Below, piece after piece: positions 55,668 to 63,927 of a stretch of 64,000 nt of DNA; the first letter of the stretch is position 1; every line of letters starts with the position of its first letter. Origin of the DNA: Synechococcus sp. Nb3U1 (lineage in GTDB: Bacteria; Cyanobacteriota; Cyanobacteriia; Thermostichales; Thermostichaceae); contig NZ_JAKFYQ010000001.1 of the NCBI RefSeq assembly GCF_021533835.1, positions 2,052,427 through 2,116,426 on the forward strand, read 5' to 3'. The notes beneath the pieces are model-generated. The model was not told the origin of the DNA. It was given only the letters and a program-made list of their open reading frames with translations, and searched no databases. A program made the position numbers and the translations under genes.

Positions 55668-57110
55668 ATGAACTTCAAATGTCGCTCATTGGCGGTTTTA
55701 TGTGGAGTATTGCTGCTAGCCAGTTGCGGTGAAGTTGATGAGTCCCCCGCGTTGCCTGGGCCTGTCCAGGTGGATCCCAGTGCCTTTGTCTCGGCTCAAG
55801 AATATCAATTCACTCCAGGATCTGTTCTGGAAACCACCAGTATGAGGCTGGACTTTGTCAATCCAAGGTTTGATCAAGGCATTGCTGTACGAAATACAGG
55901 CAGTCAAGGGAGTGGTGAGGCCCGCCTTACCAACATTGAAGCTTCTATACGGCCCGTGGGTCAGACAGGCTCTACCATTGGCGATTCTAATGGCAGCAGT
56001 ACCCTGGCCATTGCTCTATCCTCAACATTGCCACCTCTGAAAATTATTGCCTTTGCTCCCAATGATGCTCGCCTAGAGACACAAGCATCTGTTAATGGAA
56101 TTGAGCTGATCTCCAGTACACCAGAAGACCAGCGGATCCGAGTCAATTCCAGCTTTCGTGGCGCATTGGTTAATGCAGATCTGGCTGAGGACGTTCAAGT
56201 AAGAACGCTTCTGACTCTGAGGGTGAACCGGATCTTGGTGAACACTACGGGTACTCAGGTGGTGATTGAAGGAGAAGCCTCTCTGCAAGCTCGCACCACG
56301 AATGTATTTAATACAGTAACGGGTGAAACCTTGGGCAGCAATCCTCCAGATACAGCGATTGTGACCATGGGAGCTGGCTCTTTCTCCGCCAGTTTTGTGG
56401 TACGGCAGCGGGGTATTGCTGGAGATGGTGGTGGTGAAGACGCACTGGCTTTATTGGCGCGCTTGAATTTCCAACCGAACCAAGCGGAGATCGTTTATCG
56501 TCCGACACAAACCGGAACTCAATCGGTTCTTTTCGCCCCCGATCCGACTCGGCCCAATATCCTTACGAATCAATTGGTTCAGATCCGTCGCCTTTTGAAT
56601 GGACGGGTACAAGCAGAGTTTGACCCAGCCAATACCAGTACGGTGTTGAACTTTGTGCAAACCAATCCTCCACCGGAGCCTTTTCCCACGCCGATTCCGC
56701 AGTTACCACCTCCCACCCGTCCGGGTGCTCCGACCGCCTTTGACTACTTCTTCTCTCTGCGCACAGAAAGAGAAGGAGAAGGAGAAGGAACGACTCCAGG
56801 CTCAGTGGTGTTGCAGGGCATTGTACCCACTACGGGCGACTTCATCTTCCGCACCTTGGCTGGGGCACAATTGGCGGGGCCATTTAACCGGTTCGATATT
56901 GGGGGCGGTACCCAACGTGGCAACTTGAACCTTGTCTTCGACCAAACCACTTCTGCAGACCAAATTTCGGGTCAGTGGTTCTTGGAGCAAGAGTTCCCAA
57001 CTGGCAACGTTGAAGGCGGTACAGCCGATGAACCCGGTACACCCGCTAGCCTGCAAGGGGCTATTCTGATCATCCGTGGATTCTTTAACGGGGCTCAGGT
57101 TCGCCTTTGA
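55668..57110 (+). CDS. Putative proline-rich lipoprotein C
   Basis: A 480-residue predicted lipoprotein. It starts MNFKCRSLAVLCGVLLLASC with a lipobox Cys (about residue 20). Beta-rich sequence follows with segments like SVLETTSMRLDFVNPRFDQG, and a Pro-rich joint (FPTPIPQLPPPTRPGAPTAF) near 350. A last domain of about 120 residues ends in GTPASLQGAILIIRGFFNG. The upstream GAGGAAG sits at the right distance from ATG 55668; the open frame runs 28 codons further upstream without support. No family is recognised. A hairpin-plus-T terminator follows at 57161. Confidence 0.75.
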   Translation: MNFKCRSLAVLCGVLLLASCGEVDESPALPGPVQVDPSAFVSAQEYQFTPGSVLETTSMRLDFVNPRFDQGIAVRNTGSQGSGEARLTNIEASIRPVGQTGSTIGDSNGSSTLAIALSSTLPPLKIIAFAPNDARLETQASVNGIELISSTPEDQRIRVNSSFRGALVNADLAEDVQVRTLLTLRVNRILVNTTGTQVVIEGEASLQARTTNVFNTVTGETLGSNPPDTAIVTMGAGSFSASFVVRQRGIAGDGGGEDALALLARLNFQPNQAEIVYRPTQTGTQSVLFAPDPTRPNILTNQLVQIRRLLNGRVQAEFDPANTSTVLNFVQTNPPPEPFPTPIPQLPPPTRPGAPTAFDYFFSLRTEREGEGEGTTPGSVVLQGIVPTTGDFIFRTLAGAQLAGPFNRFDIGGGTQRGNLNLVFDQTTSADQISGQWFLEQEFPTGNVEGGTADEPGTPASLQGAILIIRGFFNGAQVRL

Positions 57111-57160
57111 GGCCAAAATTGATACCAAAAGAAAGTTAACCCCCAACAAGGGATCCCCTA

Positions 57161-57189
57161 GGCTTGGTCATTGTGGCTGAGCCTTTTTT
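57161..57189 (+). terminator. Intrinsic terminator after lipoprotein C
   Basis: GGCTTGGTC pairs with GGCTGAGCC (nine pairs, some G-U) around ATTGT, followed by a run of six T. It lies about 50 bases after the stop codon. Confidence 0.7.
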
Positions 57190-57200
57190 GTTAAGTGGAG

Positions 57201-58763
57201 TTAAAGTTTCGGGAAGTCGCCAAGCACCACCTGGGCGCAATTATGGCCAGGGATCCCTGTCACTCCTCCGCCAGGATGCGCCCCGGAGCCACACAAATAA
57301 AGACCGGCAATCGGGGAGCGGTAATCGGCAAAGCCAGAGATGGGCCGGAGATCATAGCTTTGATCCGGCGTAATTTCCCCATGAAAAATGCTGCCCCCCA
57401 TCAGGCCGAAGCGGGCTTCTAAATCCACCGGTGACAACATCTGCCGTGCGATCACGGCATTTTGGATATTGGGGGCAAACTGGGCAATTTTATCGATTAC
57501 CCGATTGGCAAATTCTTCTCGTAGGCCATCGTTCCAATCCCGTCCTTTTGGGTGGTAGGGCACAAACTGGCAGAAACAGGAGAGGATATGTTTACCCTCC
57601 GGGGCCATCGTTCGATCTGTGGGGGATTGGCTATAGATCTCGATAAACGGATCCCGAGAGGGGATCCCGTACTTGTAGTCATCCCAGGCCCGCTCCAGGT
57701 AGGCCACCGAAGGGGCAATATCCACTGTCGCCGAACTCACCACTTCTGGGGCTATCTCGGCGGGGGCTGCCGTGTAGCGGGGCAATTCTTCTAGAGCCAA
57801 GTTCAGTTTGTAAACGGGGCCAGAAGTGCGATAGTTCCGTTCCAGGTGCACCCGAAACGCTTCTGGCAGGGATCCCGTGGGGCACAGTTTCAAGAAAGTC
57901 ATCTGCGGATGGGCATTGGAAAGTACCGCTCGCGCGCGAATCGTCTCGCCCGTTTCCAGCACCACTCCGGTGGCTTGCCTAGCTTCGACCAAGATCTCGA
58001 CTACTGGAGCTGAGGTGCGAATCTCCACCCCCAAATCCAGGGCCGCCTTGGCCATGGCCTGGGTGATCGCCCCCATGCCCCCGCGCACATAGCCCCATAC
58101 CCCCCGCATCCCAATCGCCCGGCCCACCGCATGAATTAGCCAAACATAGGGCGTGCCGGGGGTCATCGGCCCAGCTGCCGTGCCAATCAAAGATTGTGGC
58201 GCCATTGCCGCCTTCACCTGATCCGACTCGAAAAATTCATCCAGCAGATCGGTGGTGGAAAGCAGCATAATGCGGCGAAAATCATCCTCATACCCTGCCT
58301 GAGCGAAGCGCTCCGCCAATTGCCCCAGTGAAATAGGAGGCTGCATCAAGGTCGGCTCAATCACCTCATTCACCCGATCCCAAAAGTCTTCCCAGCGGTC
58401 GTAGGCTTCGGCATCTTTGTCAGAGAACTTGGCAATTTCCGCTTTGCTTTTGGCGCGGTTGTCGGCGTAGAGGAAGAGGTGCTGCCCATCCGGGAAAGGC
58501 ATGAAGTAGGAGGGCTGCTTGGCGTACACCTCAAAGCCGTACTCTGGCAGGCGCAGGTCACGGATGATCTCGGGTCGCAGCAAGCTGCAGGAGTAGGAAG
58601 CCACCGACACGCGAAACCCTGGATGGATCTCTTCGGTAATCGCTGCCCCACCGACGGTGTGATAGCGCTCGAGCACCAACACTTTTTTGCCCGCCTTGGC
58701 CAAATAGCAGGCACTGACCAAGCCGTTGTGCCCACCGCCAATCACCACTGCGTCGTAGCTCAT
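57201..58763 (-). CDS. CrtO/PYROXD2-like FAD-dependent oxidoreductase
   Basis: A 520-residue flavoprotein of the phytoene-desaturase superfamily. The FAD-binding motif is AVVIGGGHNGLVSACYLAKA (about residues 5-24) with LERYHTVGGAAITEE. The end GLYLCGSGAHPGGGVTGIPG (about 480-500) is a feature of CrtO-type carotene ketolases and their relatives. Ketolase activity would be consistent with a cyanobacterium, but PYROXD2-like proteins of unknown role share these motifs, so the substrate is open. ATG 58763 directly precedes SYDAVVIGGGHNG; an in-frame start upstream at 58841 adds 26 residues that do not fit the fold. Confidence 0.85.
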   Translation of the reverse strand: MSYDAVVIGGGHNGLVSACYLAKAGKKVLVLERYHTVGGAAITEEIHPGFRVSVASYSCSLLRPEIIRDLRLPEYGFEVYAKQPSYFMPFPDGQHLFLYADNRAKSKAEIAKFSDKDAEAYDRWEDFWDRVNEVIEPTLMQPPISLGQLAERFAQAGYEDDFRRIMLLSTTDLLDEFFESDQVKAAMAPQSLIGTAAGPMTPGTPYVWLIHAVGRAIGMRGVWGYVRGGMGAITQAMAKAALDLGVEIRTSAPVVEILVEARQATGVVLETGETIRARAVLSNAHPQMTFLKLCPTGSLPEAFRVHLERNYRTSGPVYKLNLALEELPRYTAAPAEIAPEVVSSATVDIAPSVAYLERAWDDYKYGIPSRDPFIEIYSQSPTDRTMAPEGKHILSCFCQFVPYHPKGRDWNDGLREEFANRVIDKIAQFAPNIQNAVIARQMLSPVDLEARFGLMGGSIFHGEITPDQSYDLRPISGFADYRSPIAGLYLCGSGAHPGGGVTGIPGHNCAQVVLGDFPKL

Positions 58764-59012
58764 CTGTTGTCCTTCGGTCTTTCCCCTATTGGATCTCCAC
58801 CCAAGATACTGCTTTTCCCAGCGACAGCTTCTACCGCTCATTCAGGCTGATCTCCTGCCCGATAAGAATTGTGGAGAGTCTTGGATCCTCAATCACGTGT
58901 TTTTTCAATGGAGAGGTTCTCACTTTAGCCACAAAAACGAGCCGGGATCCTCAGATCACCCTGCAGTGGAGCCGGTATGATATGGCAGATCCACCACCTG
59001 GCCAAGAAACGC

Positions 59013-60230
59013 ATGGGATCCCGATTTCAGAAAGTTGAAGGCGCCGTCACTGCCCCACGGGGGTTTCAAGCTGCCGGGGTAGCCGCCGGGTTAAAGCCCT
59101 CAGGGGCTGCGGATCTGGCCTTGATTGTTTCTGAGTGTGATGCGGTCGGGGCGGGGGTTTTTACCACCAGCCAGGTGAAGGCGGCCTGTGTCACCTACGG
59201 ACAAGGGATCCTCGCCCAACAGCAGCCGGTACGGGCCATCCTCTGCAATGCTGGCCAAGCCAACGCCTGCACCGGAGAAGAAGGAGATCGCAACAACGCG
59301 CAGATGGCCGCCTGGGTAGGAGAACAGTTGGGGATCCCGGCTGCACAGGTGCTGACTGCTTCGACGGGGGTGATCGGGCGACAATTGGATATGCCGAAAA
59401 TTCAAGCGGCTCTGCCCAGTTTGGTTAAAACTCTCTCCGCAGAAGGGGGGGAGAACGCGGCCCGCGCCATCATCACCACCGATCTGGTGACCAAGAGCAT
59501 TGCCCTAGAGACTGAGATTATGGGATATACCGTCCGGGTGGGGGGTATCAGCAAGGGATCCGGCATGATCCATCCCAACTTAGCCACGATGCTGGCCTTT
59601 CTCACCTGTGATGCCGCCGTCGAACCCTCCCTATGGCAGGGGATCCTGCAACGGGCTGCGGATCTGAGCTTTAACCAAATCACCGTGGATGGGGATACCA
59701 GCACCAACGACATGCTCCTGGCCCTGGCCAACGGCAAAAGCGGGATCCCGACCCTGCAACCGGGTACAGAAGCCGCCCAGATTTTGGCGGAGATGGTGAA
59801 CACAGTTTGTATTCATCTGGCCAAGGCCATTGCCCGCGATGGAGAAGGGGCCACCAAGCTGCTGGAAATTCAGGTGCGTGGAGCTGTAGAGGATGCGGCA
59901 GCCCGGCAAATGGCCCGTGTGATCGCCAGTTCCCCCTTGGTCAAGTCGGCAGCTTTTGGCAACGATCCCAACTGGGGCCGGGTGGCAGCAGCAGCGGGTC
60001 GGGCAGGGATCCCGTTCGACAGCCGCCGGTTGGATATTTACCTGGGGGAATTTCTGCTGATGCAGGCAGGGATGCCCTTGGCTTTTGATCGCAAAGCCGC
60101 CTCAGCGTATCTGAAAGGGGATCCGGTAACCTTCACGGTCGATCTGCACCAGGGATCCGGCCAGGGTATTGCTTGGGGATGCGATCTCAGCTACGACTAC
60201 GTGCGCATCAACGCCGAATACACCACCTAA
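59013..60230 (+). CDS. argJ: Bifunctional ornithine acetyltransferase/N-acetylglutamate synthase
   Basis: ArgJ moves the acetyl group from N-acetylornithine to glutamate and so recycles it in arginine synthesis; many versions also use acetyl-CoA. The product, 405 residues from ATG 59013, is a self-cleaving enzyme. The cleavage region is GGISKGSGMIHPNLATMLAF, where the Thr of LATML is the nucleophile. The early AVGAGVFTTSQVKAACVTYG and late NDPNWGRVAAAAGRAGIPFD are family hallmarks. An upstream ATG at 58977 would add 12 residues. The enzyme is of normal length and its neighbours are unrelated in pathway, though arginine is near guanidine metabolism. Confidence 0.94.
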   Translation: MGSRFQKVEGAVTAPRGFQAAGVAAGLKPSGAADLALIVSECDAVGAGVFTTSQVKAACVTYGQGILAQQQPVRAILCNAGQANACTGEEGDRNNAQMAAWVGEQLGIPAAQVLTASTGVIGRQLDMPKIQAALPSLVKTLSAEGGENAARAIITTDLVTKSIALETEIMGYTVRVGGISKGSGMIHPNLATMLAFLTCDAAVEPSLWQGILQRAADLSFNQITVDGDTSTNDMLLALANGKSGIPTLQPGTEAAQILAEMVNTVCIHLAKAIARDGEGATKLLEIQVRGAVEDAAARQMARVIASSPLVKSAAFGNDPNWGRVAAAAGRAGIPFDSRRLDIYLGEFLLMQAGMPLAFDRKAASAYLKGDPVTFTVDLHQGSGQGIAWGCDLSYDYVRINAEYTT

Positions 60231-60300
60231 ACTCCAGCAGTCCTTCCCAGCGCTGAATGGGCCAACTCACTGTAGGATTGAGGCAAACGCAATACAAAAC

Positions 60301-60441
60301 CTCTAGGATTCCGGTTCTCACTCACGAACGTCTGGTTCAAGAGAGGGATCCGGCGGCTCATGGGTAGCCCTCGGACACACGGAGGGATAAAAGCCCGGGA
60401 GAGCTAGCATCACGAAGCGGCCTTCCGGGTTTGTTGTTTGG
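60301..60441 (+). promoter_or_regulatory. Guanidine-I (ykkC-type) riboswitch with terminator-like platform
   Basis: The leader matches the guanidine-I aptamer: CTAGGATTCCG at 60303, CTGGTTCAAGAGA at about 60332, and the near-invariant ACGGAGGGATAAAAGCCCGG with GGAGA at about 60379-60402. After it, CCGGGTTTGTTGTTTG (60426-60441) can pair with AAGCCCGG and ends in a T-rich run. This gives a terminator that guanidine binding should disfavour. The start codon lies 17 bases later. Boundaries are estimated by eye. Confidence 0.92.
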
Positions 60442-60457
60442 CAAAAGGGATCCGATC

Positions 60458-61636
60458 ATGACCACCGAATCGAACGTGAATAACGGTTTTTCCAGCGAGG
60501 CCCAAGCCGCTCTGGCCAAAGAGGCGGGGCTATCCTTATCAGGCTGGCAACAGGAAGTCAGCCGGGGCCTGGAATTTGGCCTGGAGGCCGCAGCCAGCAT
60601 CGGCGACCGCTCCATTCCCACCTTCTCGCGTGGCGAATTGCCCCATTATGCGGGCATCAACACCTTCCTCAAGGCTCCTTATCTAGAGGATGTGCGCAAA
60701 GTCGGCGAGTACGATGTGGCGGTGGTGGGGGTTCCCCACGATTCTGGCACCACCTATCGACCTGGCACCCGCTTTGGCCCACAAGGGATCCGGCGCATTT
60801 CCGCCCTTTACACCCCCTACAACTTCGAGTTTGGCGTGGATCTGCGGGAGCAAATCACCCTCTGTGATGTCGGCGATATTTTCACGATCCCAGCCAACAA
60901 CGAAAAATCCTTCGACCAAATCTCCAAAGGTGTGGCCCATATTTTCGGCTCCGGGGCCTTCCCGATCATCCTCGGCGGCGATCACTCGATTGGCTTCCCG
61001 ACGGTACGGGGGGTCTGTCGCCACCTGGGGGATAAAAAAGTCGGCATCATCCACTTCGACCGCCATGTGGATACCCAAGAGACCGATCTGGATGAGCGCA
61101 TGCACACCTGCCCTTGGTTTCACGCCACCAACATTCGCAACGCGCCCGCCCACAACCTGGTACAACTGGGCATCGGCGGCTGGCAAGTGCCCCGGCAAGG
61201 GGTGAAGGTGTGTCGGGAGCGGGCCACCAACATCCTCACAGTAACGGATATCACCGAAATGGGGTTGGATGCGGCGGCAGATTTTGCCCTTGAAAAAGCC
61301 CTGGATGGCACCGATTGTGTATACATCAGCTTCGACATCGACTGCATCGATGCAGGCTTTGTGCCAGGTACGGGTTGGCCAGAACCGGGCGGGTTACTGC
61401 CCCGAGAAGCGCTCTACCTGCTCAAGCGCATCGTACGGGAGGCGCCCGTGTGTGGGCTAGAGGTGGTGGAAGTATCGCCCCCCTACGACATTAGCGACAT
61501 CACTGCCCTGATGGCCACCCGAGTTATTTGCGATACGCTGGCCCACTTGGTGGTGTCTGGGCAACTGCCCCGCCGCGAAAAACCCGCCTACCTTCACCCC
61601 GAAGCAGAACCAGAAATGGCAGGCGACTGGAGGTGA
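60458..61636 (+). CDS. gdmH: Guanidine hydrolase (ureohydrolase/agmatinase family)
   Basis: A 392-residue enzyme of the arginase/agmatinase family that resembles Synechocystis Sll1077, the nickel enzyme that splits guanidine into urea and ammonia. Metal-binding motifs are GGDHSIG (about residue 175), HFDRHVDT (about 200) and SFDIDCIDAGFVPGTGWPEP (about 290-310). The usual agmatinase form of the second motif is DAHxD, so DRHVD is a variant. The TGWPEPGG segment is what I recall from guanidine hydrolases. Start ATG 60458 has AAAGGGA upstream. The identity rests on the guanidine riboswitch upstream, the HypA-type nickel chaperone gene downstream, and the length. Agmatinase is the second choice. 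Confidence 0.85.
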   Translation: MTTESNVNNGFSSEAQAALAKEAGLSLSGWQQEVSRGLEFGLEAAASIGDRSIPTFSRGELPHYAGINTFLKAPYLEDVRKVGEYDVAVVGVPHDSGTTYRPGTRFGPQGIRRISALYTPYNFEFGVDLREQITLCDVGDIFTIPANNEKSFDQISKGVAHIFGSGAFPIILGGDHSIGFPTVRGVCRHLGDKKVGIIHFDRHVDTQETDLDERMHTCPWFHATNIRNAPAHNLVQLGIGGWQVPRQGVKVCRERATNILTVTDITEMGLDAAADFALEKALDGTDCVYISFDIDCIDAGFVPGTGWPEPGGLLPREALYLLKRIVREAPVCGLEVVEVSPPYDISDITALMATRVICDTLAHLVVSGQLPRREKPAYLHPEAEPEMAGDWR

Positions 61637-61642
61637 AGGGTG

Positions 61643-62008
61643 CATGAAACGGATATGACGCGGGCCTTGATCCAAACCCTGCGGGACTGGTGGGAAAGCC
61701 AGCCGGAACGACCTCGGATCACCCACGTCCATTTGATCGTCGGGCGGTTCACCTGTGTGGAGCCGGTCAGCCTGGAGTTTGCCTACGCGGTACAGACCCA
61801 GGCTACTTTCCTCGAGGGATCCCGGCTGGTGATCCGGGAAACCCCGCTGATCGCCTACTGCTATTCCTGTAAACAAGAATACAAGCCAGAAATCGGCCAA
61901 CGGTACGCCTGCCCCACCTGTGGATCCCCGATGGAGGAGATCCGCTCAGGCCGGGAACTGAAAATTGACCAGATTGAGTGCCTATCGGAAGTCTCTCAGG
62001 GAGAGTGA
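61643..62008 (+). CDS. HypA-type nickel chaperone, likely for guanidine hydrolase
   Basis: A 121-residue protein of the HypA family, which delivers nickel to metalloenzymes and binds zinc. It begins MHETDMTRALIQTLRDWWES, with the nickel-binding MHE start, and has a zinc ribbon in CYSCKQEYKP and ACPTCGSPM (two CxxC pairs). The gene starts seven bases after the hydrolase gene, so it is probably read from the same guanidine-controlled message. In Synechocystis, paralogues of HypA and HypB (GhaA and GhaB) load nickel into the guanidine hydrolase; this one fits GhaA. The HypB partner is not in the window. Confidence 0.88.
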   Translation, partial: HETDMTRALIQTLRDWWESQPERPRITHVHLIVGRFTCVEPVSLEFAYAVQTQATFLEGSRLVIRETPLIAYCYSCKQEYKPEIGQRYACPTCGSPMEEIRSGRELKIDQIECLSEVSQGE

Positions 62009-62024
62009 ACAGGAAGATTGAGGT

Positions 62025-62342
62025 CTAGGCCAAGCGAAAACTGAAGCCCAAGAGGGCAGCTACCCCCAAGCTCAGGATCAACAGCAAGCCAGCGGGCATA
62101 AAACTTTGGGTTTTGCGGTAGCGAATGCCAAACACAATCGACAACAGAACTGCCGTCCCTAACCCCAACCCCAGACCCCAACGGGGATCCGAACCCAGCA
62201 GCCAGTAGCTCACCCCACTCAGCAGGGATCCCACCAAGCCACCTAGCAAAGACTTAGGACTTTTGGCCTTGGCATAGCCGATTACTCCGCCCACCAAAAG
62301 CAGTACCCCATAGATCAGCAAGGTAATTTGTGCGGTCACCAT
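62025..62342 (-). CDS. TMEM14-family small membrane protein
   Basis: A 105-residue protein with four hydrophobic helices (LLIYGVLLLVGGVIGYAKAK, LLGGLVGSLLSGVSYWLLG, GLGLGLGTAVLLSIVFGI and LLLILSLGVAALLGFSF). The pattern GGVIGYAKAKSPKSLLGGLV is the UPF0136/TMEM14 signature. The family occurs in chloroplasts and cyanobacteria; plant members are linked to fatty acid export, but the role here is unproven. It is convergent with the chaperone gene, 16 bp apart. Confidence 0.88.
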   Translation of the reverse strand: MVTAQITLLIYGVLLLVGGVIGYAKAKSPKSLLGGLVGSLLSGVSYWLLGSDPRWGLGLGLGTAVLLSIVFGIRYRKTQSFMPAGLLLILSLGVAALLGFSFRLA

Positions 62343-62369
62343 GATTGCAGACCTCCGCTCAATTCCTGT

Positions 62370-62585
62370 CTAATCCAGGACGATATCACGGATTAACGGC
62401 AAGCGGATGGTGATGTAACGATTCAGAATAGAAGTATCTACGAGGCTGAGGGCATGTTGCTTTCGGCAGGCATTCAAGAGCAACCGCACCAAGTCATCGT
62501 CGCGCTGTGTGAGCCATTCTGGCCTGCCGATTTCGCCGACCAAAGACCAAAACTGGCGTACCATTTCAGGAGTCATGGCATCCAT
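62370..62585 (-). CDS. Small conserved cyanobacterial protein
   Basis: A 71-residue protein of unknown function (MDAMTPEMVRQFWSLVGEIG, then LLLNACRKQHALSLVDTSIL). It is charged and helical, without a signal peptide. I recall similar short proteins in many cyanobacteria, but no role is known. It is upstream of the TMEM14 gene by 27 bp on the same strand, so they may share a transcript. Confidence 0.7.
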   Translation of the reverse strand: MDAMTPEMVRQFWSLVGEIGRPEWLTQRDDDLVRLLLNACRKQHALSLVDTSILNRYITIRLPLIRDIVLD

Positions 62586-63010
62586 CTTGATAAAGAGTAG
62601 GGTCTGGACTGCTCGAAAGTGGTCTAGGCCACAGCCCTGATTCTAGAAAAGAGACCCCATCAAAACTGAGAATATTTCAGCTCCGTCACAACTTAGGATA
62701 AGATGTCATGCTTGCCCATAAACCTCAGCAAGTGCCCAATATCCTTGCTTTAGAAGGCTTTTCAGGAAGAAATCCAGAGGCTTTTTGCACTGAATATTAA
62801 AAAATAATGATTACTGTCAAAACCTCGACATCAACATCAAAAGGTTTGTAAACCTGATCGCGGATCTTACTGACAGCCTTTTCCGACTTTACGCAGGCCC
62901 TTGAGCTAGGCAAAAAACCTTATGGGGCAAGGGAGTGACCTAAATCTGCTGTATCAGATAGCGCTGGAAAAGGCTGTCAGAGAGCTGGAGAACCTTTGCA
63001 GACATAGGTG
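62586..63010. other. Gene-free stretch with the second copy of the 105-bp element
   Basis: A 425-base region without a supported gene. It contains the 105-bp repeat at 62873-62977, a small perfect palindrome AGGTTTGTAAACCT at about 62842, and AT-rich sequence that probably contains the promoter of the small minus-strand gene at 62585. Confidence 0.5.
62873..62977 (+). repeat. 105-bp element with 13-bp inverted ends, copy 2
   Basis: Starts ACAGCCTTTTCC and ends GGAAAAGGCTGT. Length is exactly equal to copy 1 at 53691-53795, with most interior blocks kept (CAGGCCCTTGAGCTAGGCAA) and scattered differences elsewhere. Same orientation as copy 1. Confidence 0.85.
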
Positions 63011-63817
63011 CTAACGCAATGTGTACTGCAATACGTAAGCCCCTTGCTCCCCCGGTTCGTAGGTGTTGGCCCGTAGGGTGTAGGTACCTGTACGGGGTAG
63101 GAAGGCGATCATCAGGGCATGGGTTCCGCCCCCCTGGTCATCGTCCCAAGCCATGACTTCCCCATCGGGATCCAGCAGTTGCAAAAAGGCGTCGAAATCC
63201 GGGCTGGTCATGGAGGCGATCAGAATTTGCCCGGCTCGCGCGGAAATGGGGTGTTCTTCCATCCAACTGCCATCGTCGGGGTGCTGCAGGGATCCCGGCT
63301 GCAGACGACCGGAGTGACTTTCTTGCCAATCCAGTTGGGTGACGGTGTAGGTGAGCTGGTAGTCGCCAGTAGATTCTGGTTCAAAGCTGGTGGCCCGCAA
63401 CGTGTAGGTACCCCCTTCCGGCAAACGCACCGCCAACAGAGCATTCACATCGGAGCCAGAGTCATCATTAAAGGCGATCACCTGTCCTTGGCCATTCACC
63501 ACTTCCAAATAGGCATCAAAGGCCTCACTTTCCATAGACGCGATCAAAATTTGCCCCGGCTGAGCCGTAATCGAGATTTCATCCAAAAAGCTGCCATCGT
63601 GGGGGTTGATCTGATCCCCAGAGCCAAGGGTTCCGGTGATGGTTTGGCTGTCTCTCCATAGGGCAGAACGGGTCAGAGAGGATCCCACCTGAGAGCCACT
63701 CTCTCGCACCCAATTTAGCAATCCACAACTGCTGGCCAGCCCCAAGGCCAGGCAACTGAGGGCCAAACGGGATCCCCAACGGCGGGGAGAGGCAGAAGAA
63801 CGACGCAAATTCAACAT
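63011..63817 (-). CDS. Secreted protein with two PPC-type domains
   Basis: A 268-residue predicted lipoprotein. The signal segment RLALSCLALGLASSCGLL has a lipobox-like end. Two domains of about 100 residues follow, each with the bacterial pre-peptidase C-terminal pattern: QILIASMESEAFDAYLEVVN with AFNDDSGSDVNALLAVRLPE in the first, and QILIASMTSPDFDAFLQLLD with MAWDDDQGGGTHALMIAFLP in the second. PPC domains usually come with a secreted protease or form a beta-sandwich binding unit. No protease is attached here, so a binding or accessory role is more likely. Confidence 0.85.
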   Translation of the reverse strand: MLNLRRSSASPRRWGSRLALSCLALGLASSCGLLNWVRESGSQVGSSLTRSALWRDSQTITGTLGSGDQINPHDGSFLDEISITAQPGQILIASMESEAFDAYLEVVNGQGQVIAFNDDSGSDVNALLAVRLPEGGTYTLRATSFEPESTGDYQLTYTVTQLDWQESHSGRLQPGSLQHPDDGSWMEEHPISARAGQILIASMTSPDFDAFLQLLDPDGEVMAWDDDQGGGTHALMIAFLPRTGTYTLRANTYEPGEQGAYVLQYTLR

Positions 63818-63927
63818 CGAAAAGACTCCCCTAGATAAGTGCGCCTGAGGGATAAGAGCCGCAGATCACCCCAATTTTAGTCGCTGGTAGGGTTTATGCC
63901 CCTAGCCTATAGGAAAGCTTCAGACAT

